Assembly (NCBI RefSeq): GCF_000935355.1
Contig: NZ_JXZC01000001.1
Coordinates: 868,001-932,000 of the forward strand
DNA length: 64,000 nt
DNA from: Rossellomorea aquimaris
GTDB lineage: Bacteria; Bacillota; Bacilli; Bacillales; Bacillaceae_B
Direction of reading: 5' to 3'
Shown: positions 32,275-42,064 of the stretch, piece by piece
How the letters are laid out: every line of letters starts with the position of its first letter
Numbering within the stretch: position 1 is the stretch's first letter
Notes under the pieces: generated by a model
What the model saw: the letters and a program-made list of their open reading frames with translations, nothing else
Databases searched by the model: none
Told to the model about the DNA's origin: nothing
Program-made: the position numbers and the translations under genes

Positions 32275-33156
32275 TTAGTTGATTTCAAGTGCTCTCTTTA
32301 ACACAGCCATTCTGACGTATACTCCATTTTCCATCTGCTTAAAGATTCTTGATTGATCACATTCCACCAATGAATCTGCAATTTCAACTCCACGGTTGAC
32401 CGGTGCCGGATGAAGAATGATACCGGTTGGTTTCATTCTTCCTTTTCGACTTTCCGTTAAACCAAAGCTTTCATGGTACTCTTCTTTCGTTAAGCTTGAT
32501 GTACTATCGTGTCGTTCGTGTTGAATTCTCAGTAACATGACGACATCGGAATCTGTTATACATTCATCTATAGGCATATATTGATGTCGATCCTGTGATG
32601 GGAACCATTCCTTTGGCCCGGAGAACATCACTTCTGCTCCAAGCTTCGTTAACGCTTCTGCATTGGATCGTGCCACCCGGCTATGAGCAATGTCTCCAAT
32701 GATCGATACCTTCAGTCCTTCAAAGCCTCCAAATTCCTGACGAATGGTCAGCAGGTCCAAAAGGCATTGGGTAGGATGATTGCCACATCCATCGCCTCCG
32801 TTGATGACGCTTATGTTAAGTGGTGCAAGTTCATCGAAATATCTTTCAAGGGAGTGCCGGATGACGACGGTTTCGACACCGATGCTTTCTAATGTTTTCA
32901 CCGTGTCATATAAGCTTTCTCCCTTTTGAACACTTGAGGTCTGTGCTTCAAATGGGATTACCTCGAGCCCAAGCTTCCTTTCCGCCATTTCAAAACTGCA
33001 TTTCGTCCGCGTACTTGCTTCGAAGAAAAGGTTGGCTACATATTTATTGGAGCCTTCCTTCCACGTTTCTCCATCTTTAAAGCGTTCAGCTTCATCTAAT
33101 ATTTCAATGATTTCCTCTTTTGATAAATCATTCATTGTCAACAAGTTCTTCATCAT
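32275..33156 (-). CDS. pyrB: Aspartate carbamoyltransferase catalytic subunit
   Basis: A 293-aa catalytic chain joining carbamoyl phosphate and aspartate. Motifs are [20 protein letters not shown] (carbamoyl-phosphate STRT site, about residues 43-62), [27 protein letters not shown] and [11 protein letters not shown]. The residue before STRT is Ala where Pro is usual (FEPSTRT) and a Cys follows STRTK; the reactive STRT itself is intact. No regulatory chain PyrI is present, as in other Bacillus. Two adjacent ATG codons exist; the first lies seven bases after AAAGGG. An attenuator precedes it. Confidence 0.95.
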   Translation of the reverse strand: MMKNLLTMNDLSKEEIIEILDEAERFKDGETWKEGSNKYVANLFFEASTRTKCSFEMAERKLGLEVIPFEAQTSSVQKGESLYDTVKTLESIGVETVVIRHSLERYFDELAPLNISVINGGDGCGNHPTQCLLDLLTIRQEFGGFEGLKVSIIGDIAHSRVARSNAEALTKLGAEVMFSGPKEWFPSQDRHQYMPIDECITDSDVVMLLRIQHERHDSTSSLTKEEYHESFGLTESRKGRMKPTGIILHPAPVNRGVEIADSLVECDQSRIFKQMENGVYVRMAVLKRALEIN

Positions 33157-33182
33157 GGGACAACCCTTTCTTCTCTTCTTTC

Positions 33183-33300
33183 AAAAAAACACCCTGCCAA
33201 TTTTCTGACAGGGTGTTTTGAACATGCCAACAGGGACAGTGCGAAAAATCCCACGTGCCTGTCTTGTTCAACTTCACCCTTCTTAGACTCTCTGGACCAT
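33183..33300 (-). promoter_or_regulatory. PyrR-dependent attenuator between pyrP and pyrB
   Basis: On the minus strand a PyrR-binding-loop-like sequence GGTCCAGAGAGTCTAAGAAG (about 33274-33299) is followed by a complex stem region and by the terminator AACACCCTGTCAG...TGGCAGGGTGTTTTTTT (33184-33220). In the family consensus the conserved loop contains CCAGAGAGGCU; here GGC is replaced by GTC. PyrR with UMP is expected to stabilise the anti-antiterminator and stop transcription before pyrB. Confidence 0.8.
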
Positions 33301-33314
33301 ATTAAAAGGTGTTT

Positions 33315-34643
33315 CTATGCAACTTCATGCTTAGCATTTTCTTCCTCGAATAAGTTGTTTTCCCCTTCGCTTTCTGTTCTGCCTGGTAAGACAAGGTTAA
33401 GGAACACACCGACAATCGCTGCCAGAGCCATTCCGGATAAGGATACCTGCTCGTTGACCTTTACAAAGGCTCCTCCTACCCCGATCACCAGGATCACTGA
33501 GGAAATCACCAGGTTTCTCTTGTTTCCTAAGTCCACTTTGTTATCAATCAGCATGCGCAGTCCGCTTGAAGCGATGATTCCGAACAGAAGGATGGATACT
33601 CCGCCCATGACGGCTGATGGAATCGATCCGATCAAGGCTGTTATCTTACCGACAAATCCGAACATGATGGCAAGCACTGCGGCTCCTCCGATTACGAATA
33701 CGCTGAACACGCGTGTTATGGCTAATACTCCAATGTTTTCCCCATACGTTGTATTAGGTGGTCCACCGAGGAAGGATGCAATCACAGTTGCTACCCCATC
33801 CCCAAGAATGGAGCGGTGAAGACCTGGTTTCTCAATGAAGTTTCTTCCTACCACTTTACTCAGAACCATTTGGTCTCCCGTATGCTCTGCCAAGGTTACA
33901 AGGGCAACTGGTACCATGATGGAGACAATCTCCCAAGAGAAGCTTGGCTCGTAGTCAACAAATGGGATGAAGAAATCCGGCATTTGAAAGAGCGGTGCAT
34001 CGATTACCTGTTGGAAATTCACTAACCCTGCAAAAACCGCGATGACATATCCACCAATGATTCCGGCTAAAATCGGTACCATTCCGAGAAACCCTTTGAA
34101 GTAAATCGAGCAAATCACGGTGATGGCCAGAGTCGCAAGGGCCACCATAAAGTGTGTGTTGCTGTAAACCAATTCTTCTGCTCCAGGGTTTTCATACATG
34201 GCCATATTTACCGCCGTTCCTGCGAGGCCTAATCCGATGACCATAATCACAGGTCCTACAACAATCGGAGGAAGAATCCTCACCAGCCATTTCAAACCCA
34301 GTTTTGATATCAGTAATGCAACGACTCCGTAAACAATCCCGGCGAGAAAGCTTCCCATCATGGCAGCCTCCGGTCCTCCAAAGCTCTTTGCAGCTAAGAT
34401 AGGCGCGATGAATGCAAAGGATGATCCTAAGTAAGCAGGAATTCTTCCCCTTGTAATGAAAAGGTAAGCAAGCGTTCCCAGTCCACTTGAAATCAGGGCA
34501 ACCCCCGGGCTTAACCCTACCAGGAATGGAACTAACACCGTTGCCCCAAACATGGCGAATAAATGCTGTATGCTTAAAGTGATCCATTTTCCTAACTTCG
34601 GCACTTCTTCTACATCTAATACAATTTGTTGATTTTGACTCAT
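33315..34643 (-). CDS. pyrP: Uracil permease
   Basis: A 442-aa NCS2-family uracil:proton symporter with about 14 hydrophobic segments. The N-terminus has WITLSIQHLFAMFGATVLVP, typical of UraA/PyrP, and the mid-protein substrate-binding loops are ALVTLAEHTGDQMVLSKVVG and GGPPNTTYGENIGVLAITR, with the His-Glu and Gly-Glu residues conserved in UraA. It sits between two PyrR attenuators, so its expression follows uridine nucleotide levels. Confidence 0.95.
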   Translation of the reverse strand: MSQNQQIVLDVEEVPKLGKWITLSIQHLFAMFGATVLVPFLVGLSPGVALISSGLGTLAYLFITRGRIPAYLGSSFAFIAPILAAKSFGGPEAAMMGSFLAGIVYGVVALLISKLGLKWLVRILPPIVVGPVIMVIGLGLAGTAVNMAMYENPGAEELVYSNTHFMVALATLAITVICSIYFKGFLGMVPILAGIIGGYVIAVFAGLVNFQQVIDAPLFQMPDFFIPFVDYEPSFSWEIVSIMVPVALVTLAEHTGDQMVLSKVVGRNFIEKPGLHRSILGDGVATVIASFLGGPPNTTYGENIGVLAITRVFSVFVIGGAAVLAIMFGFVGKITALIGSIPSAVMGGVSILLFGIIASSGLRMLIDNKVDLGNKRNLVISSVILVIGVGGAFVKVNEQVSLSGMALAAIVGVFLNLVLPGRTESEGENNLFEEENAKHEVA

Positions 34644-34671
34644 TTATATTTCCTCCTCTAATACCCAAATT

Positions 34672-34778
34672 TCCCAATAAAAAACCCTCTTTGTCCAAAA
34701 GAGGGCACAAAGAGGGTACAAGAAGGCCTATTTCTACCTTCATTCCCATCCTTTGTCAGCCTCACGGGACCACTCTTA
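34672..34778 (-). promoter_or_regulatory. PyrR-dependent attenuator between pyrR and pyrP
   Basis: On the minus strand the PyrR-binding loop GTGGTCCCGTGAGGCTGACA (about 34750-34774) is followed by the terminator ACCCTCTTTGT...ACAAAGAGGGTTTTTTATT (34677-34719). The inner part of this stem also repeats GCCCTCTTTTG. The binding loop matches the Bacillus consensus UCC..G.GAGGCU.ACAAGG well. Confidence 0.88.
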
Positions 34779-34791
34779 AAAGGACTTTCCG

Positions 34792-35355
<564 letters not shown>

Positions 35356-35360
35356 TTAAA

Positions 35361-35475
35361 ATAAAAAATCCCTCTCACCGTAGGGATGAGAGGGCACACT
35401 TATCGTTGTAATCTGATTGCACGCCAAAACGAATTGGTCGTACATGCTCCTTCTCAGCCTCACGGGACCGTATTA
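35361..35475 (-). promoter_or_regulatory. PyrR-dependent attenuator in the pyrR leader
   Basis: On the minus strand the PyrR-binding loop CGGTCCCGTGAGGCTGAGAA (about 35448-35470) is followed by an antiterminator region and by the terminator CCCTCTCATC...GGTGAGAGGGATTTTTTATT (35361-35394). Order and spacing match the 5' attenuator of the B. subtilis operon. Confidence 0.9.
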
Positions 35476-35499
35476 AAGGTTACTTATTCAATTAACTAA

Positions 35500-35528
35500 A
35501 TCATAAAGGTAGAGTCGGAATTTGTCAA
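35500..35528 (-). promoter_or_regulatory. SigA promoter of the pyr operon
   Basis: On the minus strand TTGACA (35523-35528) and TATGAT (35500-35505) are separated by exactly 17 bp. The -35 overlaps the rluD stop codon. Transcription should start near 35493 and run directly into the PyrR-binding loop. Confidence 0.88.
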
Positions 35529-36436
35529 CGATTATTTTCAAGATGCTTCACTAGTTTAGTGAATTCTGGAGGTAACTCCGCCTGAAATTCCATATACTCT
35601 TCTGTTCTCGGATGAACAAATCCTAACACCCCTGCGTGAAGGGCTTGTCCTTCTATGCTCAGTGTTTTTCTTGGGCCATACTTTGGGTCCCCGGCAAGCG
35701 GGAAACCGATATACTTCATATGAACACGGATTTGATGCGTTCTTCCCGTTTCCAATTCACATTCAACTAATGTAAAATCTTTATAACGATCCAGCACTCT
35801 GAAGTGAGTGACTGCTTGTTTGCCGTTATCCACCACAGCCATACTTTGACGATCTTTAGGGTCTCTTCCGATCGGAGCATCAACGGTGCCGTATTCATGG
35901 GGAATAAGGCCATGTACAATGGCTGTATACTTTCTTGTTACGGACTTTTCTACAAGCTGATTCACCAAATGCTCGTGAGCCATATCATTTTTCGCCACCA
36001 TCAGTAGGCCGGAAGTGTCCTTATCTATACGGTGGACAATTCCCGGTCTTAGAACTCCATTAATGCCTGATAGATCTTTACAATGATACATCAAACCATT
36101 CACCATCGTCCCTGAATAATGCCCAGGTGCAGGGTGAACGACCATCCCTTTCGGCTTATTCACTACGATGACATCCCCATCTTCATACGCAATGTCAAGG
36201 CTAAGATTTTCCGGCTCCACATCCAATTCTTCCGGTTCAGGGATTGAAACCGTGATGACTGCATCAAAAGGACATTTAAAATTGGGCTTGACTGCTTCGC
36301 CATTCACTTGAATATGCCCTTCCTTTATCCATTGTTGAACCTGTGAACGGGACCATTCCTTGTTCAACTGACTAACGACTTTATCAATTCGTTCTCCCTG
36401 GTCTTCCTGCTGTATGTTGTGCTGAATTACTTCCAT
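35525..36436 (-). CDS. rluD: RluA/RluD family 23S rRNA pseudouridine synthase
   Basis: A 303-aa pseudouridine synthase. The N-terminal S4 domain (residues about 12-75, [21 protein letters not shown]) binds RNA and the catalytic domain has [20 protein letters not shown], with the catalytic Asp after HR. It matches B. subtilis YlyB. The start at 36436 follows AAGGAGAACAAAA, which places 53 bp of the gene inside the 3' end of lspA in another frame. In family terms the target is probably 23S uridines near 1911-1917, but the exact site cannot be read from sequence. Confidence 0.93.
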   Translation of the reverse strand: MEVIQHNIQQEDQGERIDKVVSQLNKEWSRSQVQQWIKEGHIQVNGEAVKPNFKCPFDAVITVSIPEPEELDVEPENLSLDIAYEDGDVIVVNKPKGMVVHPAPGHYSGTMVNGLMYHCKDLSGINGVLRPGIVHRIDKDTSGLLMVAKNDMAHEHLVNQLVEKSVTRKYTAIVHGLIPHEYGTVDAPIGRDPKDRQSMAVVDNGKQAVTHFRVLDRYKDFTLVECELETGRTHQIRVHMKYIGFPLAGDPKYGPRKTLSIEGQALHAGVLGFVHPRTEEYMEFQAELPPEFTKLVKHLENNR

Positions 36437-36902
36437 TTTTGTTCTCCTTCTTCGCTTTTCGTTCATCTAAATACATGTAAATTAGTAACAATGCCACTCC
36501 AATGGTTAATGCTGCATCGGCAATATTAAATATCGGAAAATCATAGGAAAAGATGTATGTATTTAAGAAATCAACCACTTCTTTCCGAAAGACGCGGTCA
36601 ATAAAGTTTCCGATAGCTCCACCAAGCATGAAGGCTAAACTTAAACTGAATAAAGAATGCCCTTTTGCATGGACTTGCATATAATACACGATACCTACGA
36701 TCACTACTACTGTAATAATGTAAAAAAACCACATCTGGCCTTGAAGTATTCCCCATGCTGCACCTTGATTTCGGTGAGAAGTAAGATATAAGACATTGTC
36801 AATGATCTTTATACTCTCCCCTTCTGTCATTCGTTTCACAACCAACCATTTCGTTAATTGATCCAGTCCAATCACAACCAAAGCCAATAAATAATAATAC
36901 AC
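36384..36902 (-). CDS. lspA: Lipoprotein signal peptidase
   Basis: A 172-aa aspartyl protease with four membrane segments that cleaves lipoprotein signal peptides after lipidation. Catalytic regions [15 protein letters not shown] and [11 protein letters not shown] contain the two conserved Asp. The start is GTG at 36902, eight bases after GGAGG. The protein is longer than the roughly 155 residues of B. subtilis because of a hydrophilic tail ([20 protein letters not shown]), and this tail overlaps the start of rluD. A hairpin around the binding site is noted separately. Confidence 0.95.
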   Translation of the reverse strand: MYYYLLALVVIGLDQLTKWLVVKRMTEGESIKIIDNVLYLTSHRNQGAAWGILQGQMWFFYIITVVVIVGIVYYMQVHAKGHSLFSLSLAFMLGGAIGNFIDRVFRKEVVDFLNTYIFSYDFPIFNIADAALTIGVALLLIYMYLDERKAKKENKNGSNSAQHTAGRPGRTN

Positions 36903-36940
36903 AAAGGTAACCTCCGAACATCGTTAAATGATTACCTTTG
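36900..36940 (-). promoter_or_regulatory. Inverted repeat framing the lspA ribosome binding site
   Basis: On the minus strand CAAAGGTAA (36932-36940) is a perfect complement of TTACCTTTG (36902-36910). The GGAGG site lies in the 21-base loop and the start codon GTG overlaps the end of the stem. It could modulate translation initiation. No T-run follows, so it is not a terminator. Confidence 0.5.
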
Positions 36941-37010
36941 CATTTTAGCATAAAAGGGAGAATAAAGACACTTAAACTAAGGAGAACGATGAAAACCTGT
37001 TTAGCGGGCC

Positions 37011-37292
37011 TTAGGAATAAGATGAGATTTTTCCAAACCTTCTCCATTCCAATGCATCATCCATAGAAGTGCATGTTGGGTTCATCCTTATGAAATCAAA
37101 TGGAATTTCTTCTCCGCTCATTTCACAAAAGCCGTATTGATTCACTCTGAATCGATCTAACGCTTGTTTCACTTCTGTAATTTCTTCATCAATATACTGC
37201 TGAATTAAAGGATGTTGAGATTGACTTGCCTCCAGCTCTTTCAAGGATGTAGTCAGTTCTTGAACAATGGATGTATATCGGTCATATGTCAT
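37011..37292 (-). CDS. ylyA: DksA/TraR-type protein with degenerate zinc finger (YlyA-like)
   Basis: A 93-aa protein with a helical N-terminus (SIVQELTTSLKELEASQSQHP) and a C-terminal block YGFCEMSGEEIPFDFIRMNP resembling the DksA/TraR zinc finger region (usual form YGxCxxCGxxIPxxRLxAxP). Only one Cys of each expected pair is present (CEMS and TCTSM), so zinc binding is doubtful. Position between ileS and lspA equals B. subtilis ylyA, reported as a modulator of forespore gene expression. The start at 37292 follows GGAGGGATC; the ATG at 37307 would lie within that site. Confidence 0.8.
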   Translation of the reverse strand: MTYDRYTSIVQELTTSLKELEASQSQHPLIQQYIDEEITEVKQALDRFRVNQYGFCEMSGEEIPFDFIRMNPTCTSMDDALEWRRFGKISSYS

Positions 37293-37384
37293 CTTTGATC
37301 CCTCCATTTATAGTATGGGGGAAACAGACCTGAAAATTGTGTTGCAAGATATAGCAATTCTGGAATTAGAAAAGCTGGTTGGAC

Positions 37385-37425
37385 GAAAAAAAGCTGACTC
37401 ACATCGAGTGTGAGTCAGCTTTTTC
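37385..37425 (-). terminator. Intrinsic terminator of ileS
   Basis: AAAAGCTGACTCACA and TGTGAGTCAGCTTTTT form a perfect stem around a five-base loop, ending in a T-run on both strands. It lies just after the ileS stop. Confidence 0.93.
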
Positions 37426-37427
37426 AT

Positions 37428-40199
37428 TTATGCCAAGTGAGAATAACTTTCTTTCACTACTGATGCACATCTTGTACATAGAGTAGGATGATCTTTGTCC
37501 TCGCCGACAGTAGGGGTGACAACCCAGCAGCGGTCACATGTTTCACCTTCTGCTTTTTCCACGACAATATTGTTTTCACCAAGACTTAATGCATGATTTG
37601 GTGCTTCGTTCACTGCCCCACCGATTTCAAAGGCGGACACGATGAACAATTGTTTTAAGTCTTCCTTAATGGAACCGAGTAAAGCTTTTGTTTCATCATT
37701 CACGTAAAGAGTCACTTTAGCCGTTAAAGATTTACCAATCATCTTCTGATTGCGCGCTTCTTCAAGAGCCTTTAAAACATCATCTCTTAACTCGAGGAAT
37801 GCATTCCATTTTTTCTTCAGCTGATCAGAATTTTTTAACTCCTGCACTTCAGGCATATCTGTTAGTTGAACACTTTCTCCCTCTACTCCCGGGATATACG
37901 CCCATACCTCATCAGCTGTGTGTGAAAGGATTGGAGACATTAATTTCGTAAGAGAAACCAAGCATTCATATAATACAGTTTGGATAGCTCGACGCTCGTA
38001 ATGATCTTCCGACTCGATATAAAGAACATCCTTCGCAAAATCTAAATAGAAGGAACTCAAATCCAATGTACAGAAATTGTTAACTGCGTGATAGATGCTT
38101 GCAAACTCATATTTATCGTAAGCATTTCTCACGTTTTTCACAAGATCATTCAGCTTCACAAGCATGAATTGGTCCACTTCTCTTAATTGATCGAAGGATA
38201 CCGCATTGCTGCTTGGATCAAAGTCAGATAGGTTCCCTAATAAGAAACGGTACGTATTACGGATTTTACGATACACTTCAGCCACTTGCTTCAAGATCGG
38301 ATCTGATACTCGGACATCCGCTTGATAATCAACCGATGCAACCCAAAGGCGAAGGATATCGGCTCCAAGCTGCTTCATCACTTTTTCAGGAACGACTACA
38401 TTCCCTAATGATTTACTCATTTTTCTTCCGTCCCCATCAAGGGCAAATCCATGACTTAACACACCTTTATATGGTGCTTTACCCGTCACTGCTACACTTG
38501 TAGTCAAGGAAGAGTTAAACCATCCGCGATATTGGTCAGATCCCTCTAAATAAAGGTCTGCAGGACGCTTCAGGTCATCTCTTTCTTCAAGTACCGCCTG
38601 ATGTGAGGAACCTGAATCAAACCAGACATCCATGATATCCTGTTCTTTCGTGAACTTCCCATTGGGACTTCCTTCATGAGTGAATCCTTCAGGTAGAAGA
38701 TCTTTCGCTTCTTTTTCAAACCAGATGTTTGATCCATGTTCACGGAAGAGCTTCGATACATGGTCGATTGTTTCATCAGTAATGATTTCCTGGCCATTTT
38801 CAGCATAAAATACCGGGATTGGCACTCCCCATGCACGTTGTCTTGAAATACACCAGTCTCCACGGTCTCTGACCATATTGTAAAGGCGTGTTTCCCCCCA
38901 AGCAGGAACCCATTTCGTTTCATTGACAGCTTCAAGCAGCTCTTTACGGAATTTATCAATTGACGCAAACCATTGGGCTGTCGCTCTAAAGATAACAGGT
39001 TTTTTCGTACGCCAATCATGTGGATAGGAGTGAGTAATAAAGTTAAGCTTTAATAATGCTCCTGTTTCCTGTAACTTTTCTGTAATAGGTTTATTGGCTT
39101 TATCGTAAAACAAGCCTTCAAATCCAGGTGCTTCTGATGTCATGACTCCTTTGTCGTCTACCGGACATAACACATCCAAGCCGTATTTCTTTCCTACTAA
39201 GAAGTCATCTTCCCCGTGTCCAGGTGCGGTATGAACACATCCAGTACCAGAATCAGTAGTGACATGTTCCCCAAGGACAACAAGTGAATCCCGATCATAT
39301 AATGGATGTTTTGCCAAGATATGCTCAAGCTCCGCCCCTTTAACCTTTTTGGACACAGAGTAATCTTCCCATTCCAGATTCTTCGCTACTTCTTCTAATA
39401 AATCTTCAGCAACAACATAGCTGCTTTCTTTCACATTTACAACGACATAACTTAGATCTTCGTGCACGGCAATTCCCAGGTTGGCAGGAATCGTCCAAGG
39501 TGTTGTCGTCCAGATGACTAATTGAGTCCCTTCTTCAAGAACTCCCTTTCCTTCTGTAACGGCGAAACCAACGTAGATGGAAGGAGAACGCTTATCCTGA
39601 TACTCGATCTCTGCTTCTGCTAAGGCTGATTCACTTGAAGGAGACCAGTACACTGGCTTTTTACCCTTGTAGATATAGCCTTTCTTCGCCATGTCACCGA
39701 ACACTTTAATCTGTTGAGCTTCATATTCAGGCTTTAATGTAATATATGGATTATCCCAATCCCCGCGCACCCCCAATTGTTTGAACTGAGTACGTTGATT
39801 GTCAACCTGTTCATATGCATATTCCTCACACAATTTACGGAACTCAGCAATGGTCATTTCTTTACGCTTGACACCTTTATTTGTTAAAGCCTGTTCAATC
39901 GGTAAACCATGAGTATCCCAGCCCGGAACATACGGAGCATGGAATCCGCTCATGGATTTATAGCGGACGATAAAGTCTTTAAGGATTTTATTTAGAGCAT
40001 GACCCATATGAATATTTCCATTTGCGTATGGAGGTCCATCGTGAAGAACGAATAATGGACGATCACTCGTTCTCTCCTGCACTTTTTGATAAATATTCAT
40101 GTCTTCCCATTTCTTCTGTGTATCCGGTTCGCGTTTCGGTAAATTTCCTCTCATCGGAAATTCCGTCTTCGGCATCAATAATGTATCTTTATACTCCAT
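37428..40199 (-). CDS. ileS: Isoleucyl-tRNA synthetase
   Basis: A 923-aa class I synthetase. The HIGH-type motif is [14 protein letters not shown] (about residues 57-70) and the KMSKS motif is [10 protein letters not shown] (about 595). Between them lies the CP1 editing domain with [16 protein letters not shown]. The C-terminal zinc site is CDRCWVV ... CTRCASVV. The form with this C-terminal zinc finger is the housekeeping bacterial type. It is preceded by a T-box leader that senses uncharged isoleucine tRNA. Confidence 0.98.
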   Translation of the reverse strand: MEYKDTLLMPKTEFPMRGNLPKREPDTQKKWEDMNIYQKVQERTSDRPLFVLHDGPPYANGNIHMGHALNKILKDFIVRYKSMSGFHAPYVPGWDTHGLPIEQALTNKGVKRKEMTIAEFRKLCEEYAYEQVDNQRTQFKQLGVRGDWDNPYITLKPEYEAQQIKVFGDMAKKGYIYKGKKPVYWSPSSESALAEAEIEYQDKRSPSIYVGFAVTEGKGVLEEGTQLVIWTTTPWTIPANLGIAVHEDLSYVVVNVKESSYVVAEDLLEEVAKNLEWEDYSVSKKVKGAELEHILAKHPLYDRDSLVVLGEHVTTDSGTGCVHTAPGHGEDDFLVGKKYGLDVLCPVDDKGVMTSEAPGFEGLFYDKANKPITEKLQETGALLKLNFITHSYPHDWRTKKPVIFRATAQWFASIDKFRKELLEAVNETKWVPAWGETRLYNMVRDRGDWCISRQRAWGVPIPVFYAENGQEIITDETIDHVSKLFREHGSNIWFEKEAKDLLPEGFTHEGSPNGKFTKEQDIMDVWFDSGSSHQAVLEERDDLKRPADLYLEGSDQYRGWFNSSLTTSVAVTGKAPYKGVLSHGFALDGDGRKMSKSLGNVVVPEKVMKQLGADILRLWVASVDYQADVRVSDPILKQVAEVYRKIRNTYRFLLGNLSDFDPSSNAVSFDQLREVDQFMLVKLNDLVKNVRNAYDKYEFASIYHAVNNFCTLDLSSFYLDFAKDVLYIESEDHYERRAIQTVLYECLVSLTKLMSPILSHTADEVWAYIPGVEGESVQLTDMPEVQELKNSDQLKKKWNAFLELRDDVLKALEEARNQKMIGKSLTAKVTLYVNDETKALLGSIKEDLKQLFIVSAFEIGGAVNEAPNHALSLGENNIVVEKAEGETCDRCWVVTPTVGEDKDHPTLCTRCASVVKESYSHLA

Positions 40200-40282
40200 G
40201 AAATCTTCCTCCTAAACGTTTCTCTTAATTGCCATCTTTTCTATATCCCGTGAATCTTAATCAGGCAATCCCTTTAGCAAAC

Positions 40283-40500
40283 AAAAAAAAGCTTCCTCAT
40301 CCCTGGAAAGGGACGAGAAAGCTTTTCCCGCGGTACCACCCTCATAAAGATCGAAATCGATCTTCACTTGTATTGATTCGTAACGTGAACAAGACGCTAT
40401 TCATTACTCTCCAGATAGTGAAATTCATGAATAGAGCTCGAGGGTGATCTTCCGTACCTTTGTTCCTTGTCGGGCTTCCACCGCCCCCGACTCGCTAGAA
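40283..40500 (-). promoter_or_regulatory. T-box riboswitch of ileS (isoleucine)
   Basis: On the minus strand the T-box sequence AGGGTGGTACCGCG (40329-40342) is followed by a terminator hairpin GCTTTCTCGTCCC...GGGATGAGGAAGC with TTTTTTT (40283-40326). Upstream, in the Stem I region, AAGATCACC supplies ATC, an isoleucine codon, as the likely specifier (40445-40447). The leader is about 360 nt and precedes ileS, so uncharged tRNA-Ile should cause read-through. Confidence 0.93.
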
Positions 40501-40568
40501 AGGAAATATTATAAGAAACGTACTGTCCCTGTCTTAGCATTCATTATGACAATTTACATTGTTGTTCA

Positions 40569-40598
40569 ATTATATGAAAATATTGCGCTTTTCGTCAA
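40569..40598 (-). promoter_or_regulatory. SigA promoter of the ileS leader
   Basis: On the minus strand TTGACG (40593-40598) and TATAAT (40569-40574) are 18 bp apart. The -35 overlaps the divIVA stop codon at 40595. It gives a start near 40562, upstream of the T-box. Confidence 0.8.
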
Positions 40599-41110
40599 GA
40601 CAATGTCTCTTCTTCTTTTAAAGTTTTTAAGTCTGTTGCGTCCAAATCGAATTCCATTAATTGATCCCAGTCATTTGTGTCAAGTAAATCAAGCTGAGCT
40701 TCGATTAACATTTTGAAACGTGTCCGGAACACCTTTGACTGCTTCTTGAGCTCTTCGATTTCAATGGCAATCTTACGGGCTTTAGATAATGATTCGTTCA
40801 CGATGCGATCAGCATTCTTCTCGGCTTCCTTAATGATCAGCTTTGATTCTTTCATTGCATTTCTCTTAACTTCTTCCCCTGCTTCTTGAGCAATGACGAT
40901 TGACTTGTTTAATGTTTCCTCGATGCTTGTAAAATGACCTAAACGTTCATTCAAGGAGTTTAAACGTTCTTCCGTTTCTTTCTTCTCACGGATAAGAATT
41001 TCATAATCTTTAATAATTTGATCTAAAAATTCATTAACCTCATCCTCATCATAACCACGAAAGCCACGACTAAATTCTTTATTATGTATGTCTAATGGCG
41101 TTAAAGGCAT
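40595..41110 (-). CDS. divIVA: Cell division/polarity protein DivIVA
   Basis: A 171-aa coiled-coil protein that marks negatively curved membranes at septa and poles, placing MinCDJ and RacA. The membrane-binding N-terminus reads MPLTPLDIHNKEFSRGFRGY, followed by DEDEVNEFLDQI and two long coiled coils, the second with ADRIVNESLSKARKIA and KQSKVFRTRFKMLIEAQLDLL. The ATG at 41110 is chosen because GGAGG precedes it by eight bases; a GTG three codons earlier overlaps that site. The TATAAT and an exact TGTCGAA lie upstream. Confidence 0.96.
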   Translation of the reverse strand: MPLTPLDIHNKEFSRGFRGYDEDEVNEFLDQIIKDYEILIREKKETEERLNSLNERLGHFTSIEETLNKSIVIAQEAGEEVKRNAMKESKLIIKEAEKNADRIVNESLSKARKIAIEIEELKKQSKVFRTRFKMLIEAQLDLLDTNDWDQLMEFDLDATDLKTLKEEETLS

Positions 41111-41146
41111 GGGAGCCACCTCCAGTACTTGGTGAATTACATATTT

Positions 41147-41167
41147 ATTATAACTAAAATTTCGACA
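41147..41167 (-). promoter_or_regulatory. Putative divIVA promoter region with a Spo0A-box-like heptamer
   Basis: On the minus strand TATAAT (41147-41152) lies about 37 bp before the divIVA start. No good -35 is present at 16-18 bp. TGTCGAA, identical to the Spo0A box consensus, lies at 41161-41167, between the -35 and -10 positions. A single heptamer can occur by chance. Confidence 0.4.
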
Positions 41168-41199
41168 GTATGTGGGAGAATTCCTTTATTTTTCGTAAA

Positions 41200-41970
41200 T
41201 TATTTCAGTATTCCGACAGAAATTCTCCATTTCTCCCGTTTAGTCCTTCCTTCAATGGACAATAACTTACTTCTTCCGTACCCTCTTGCTGAAAGTACAT
41301 CGCCAGCTTCTACTTCAAAAGAGGCGTTTTCGACCGTTTTCCAATTGACTTTTACATGATTACTCTTTATTAAGCTTTGAGCTTTTTGACGGGAATCATT
41401 ATAAACTGCTGCAAGAACGACATCTAACCGCAGGGAACTTACAGTAGTCACTTTTTCCAGCCATTCTTCCTTACTCACGATTCGATCCTTCAAAGGAATA
41501 TCCTTCAAGGATATCTTTGCCTTCCCTATCTGTGTGAGTTCCATTCGAACGTATTCAGAAATCTCATCTGCAAGCATGAGTTGAATGGTATCATCCTCTG
41601 CTAAAATATCACCGAATTTTTCACGTCTCAAGCCTAATGACATAAGAGTCCCTAATACCTGTCTATGTTCTATTGTAACAAACTTAGACGGGTACTGTAT
41701 TTCAAATAGCCTAATTCCAAAATCTTCTTCTTCAGGCTGAAAATAAGAAGGATACAATAACGCTCTCTTCCTTTCTGTATTCTCAGGATAGAATGAGAGG
41801 AGAATTTCGTCGTTATTTCCTATGATCGACTCGACAATATACTGTTGCCTCGGATCCAAAAAGTCTGTTCGTTTAGCAGAATATTGATTTTCCACTGCCA
41901 GTTTCCATTCCAGTACAGCATCCACAAACTCTTTTTCATCCGGTCTGAAATGTTGATAAATTGAAGACAC
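41200..41970 (-). CDS. ylmH: S4-domain RNA-binding protein YlmH
   Basis: A 256-aa protein with an N-terminal YlmH domain (SIYQHFRPDEKEFVDAVLEWK) and a C-terminal S4 domain (LRLDVVLAAVYNDSRQKAQSLI). Recent work assigns YlmH a role in rescuing stalled 50S subunits alongside the RqcH pathway; this is from family knowledge. The start is a GTG at 41970, after AGAGGAGG and seven bases. A longer frame with ATG at 41994 lies before the binding site and is unlikely. Confidence 0.92.
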   Translation of the reverse strand: MSSIYQHFRPDEKEFVDAVLEWKLAVENQYSAKRTDFLDPRQQYIVESIIGNNDEILLSFYPENTERKRALLYPSYFQPEEEDFGIRLFEIQYPSKFVTIEHRQVLGTLMSLGLRREKFGDILAEDDTIQLMLADEISEYVRMELTQIGKAKISLKDIPLKDRIVSKEEWLEKVTTVSSLRLDVVLAAVYNDSRQKAQSLIKSNHVKVNWKTVENASFEVEAGDVLSARGYGRSKLLSIEGRTKREKWRISVGILK

Positions 41971-41997
41971 ACGCACACCTCCTCTGTGATTCACCCA

Positions 41998-42035
41998 AAA
42001 TAAAAAAACTGAAACTTTTCAATACGTTTCAGCTC
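41998..42035 (-). terminator. Intrinsic terminator-like hairpin after ylmG
   Basis: On the minus strand CTGAAAC and GTTTCAG pair around ten bases and are followed by TTTTTTTATTTT, about 30 bases after the ylmG stop and before ylmH. Read-through to ylmH is likely partial. Confidence 0.75.
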
Positions 42036-42064
42036 TTTTAAGATATATGATCGCCTGTTTTTAA

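Noticed and set aside
34192..34749. 185-codon minus-strand frame over the start of pyrP and its attenuator
   Set aside because: It is an out-of-frame shadow of pyrP and crosses the attenuator; cysteine-rich random composition.
36799..37047. 82-codon minus-strand frame with hydrophobic stretch overlapping lspA and ylyA
   Set aside because: It overlaps two well supported genes and their control signals, and has no ribosome binding site at its start.
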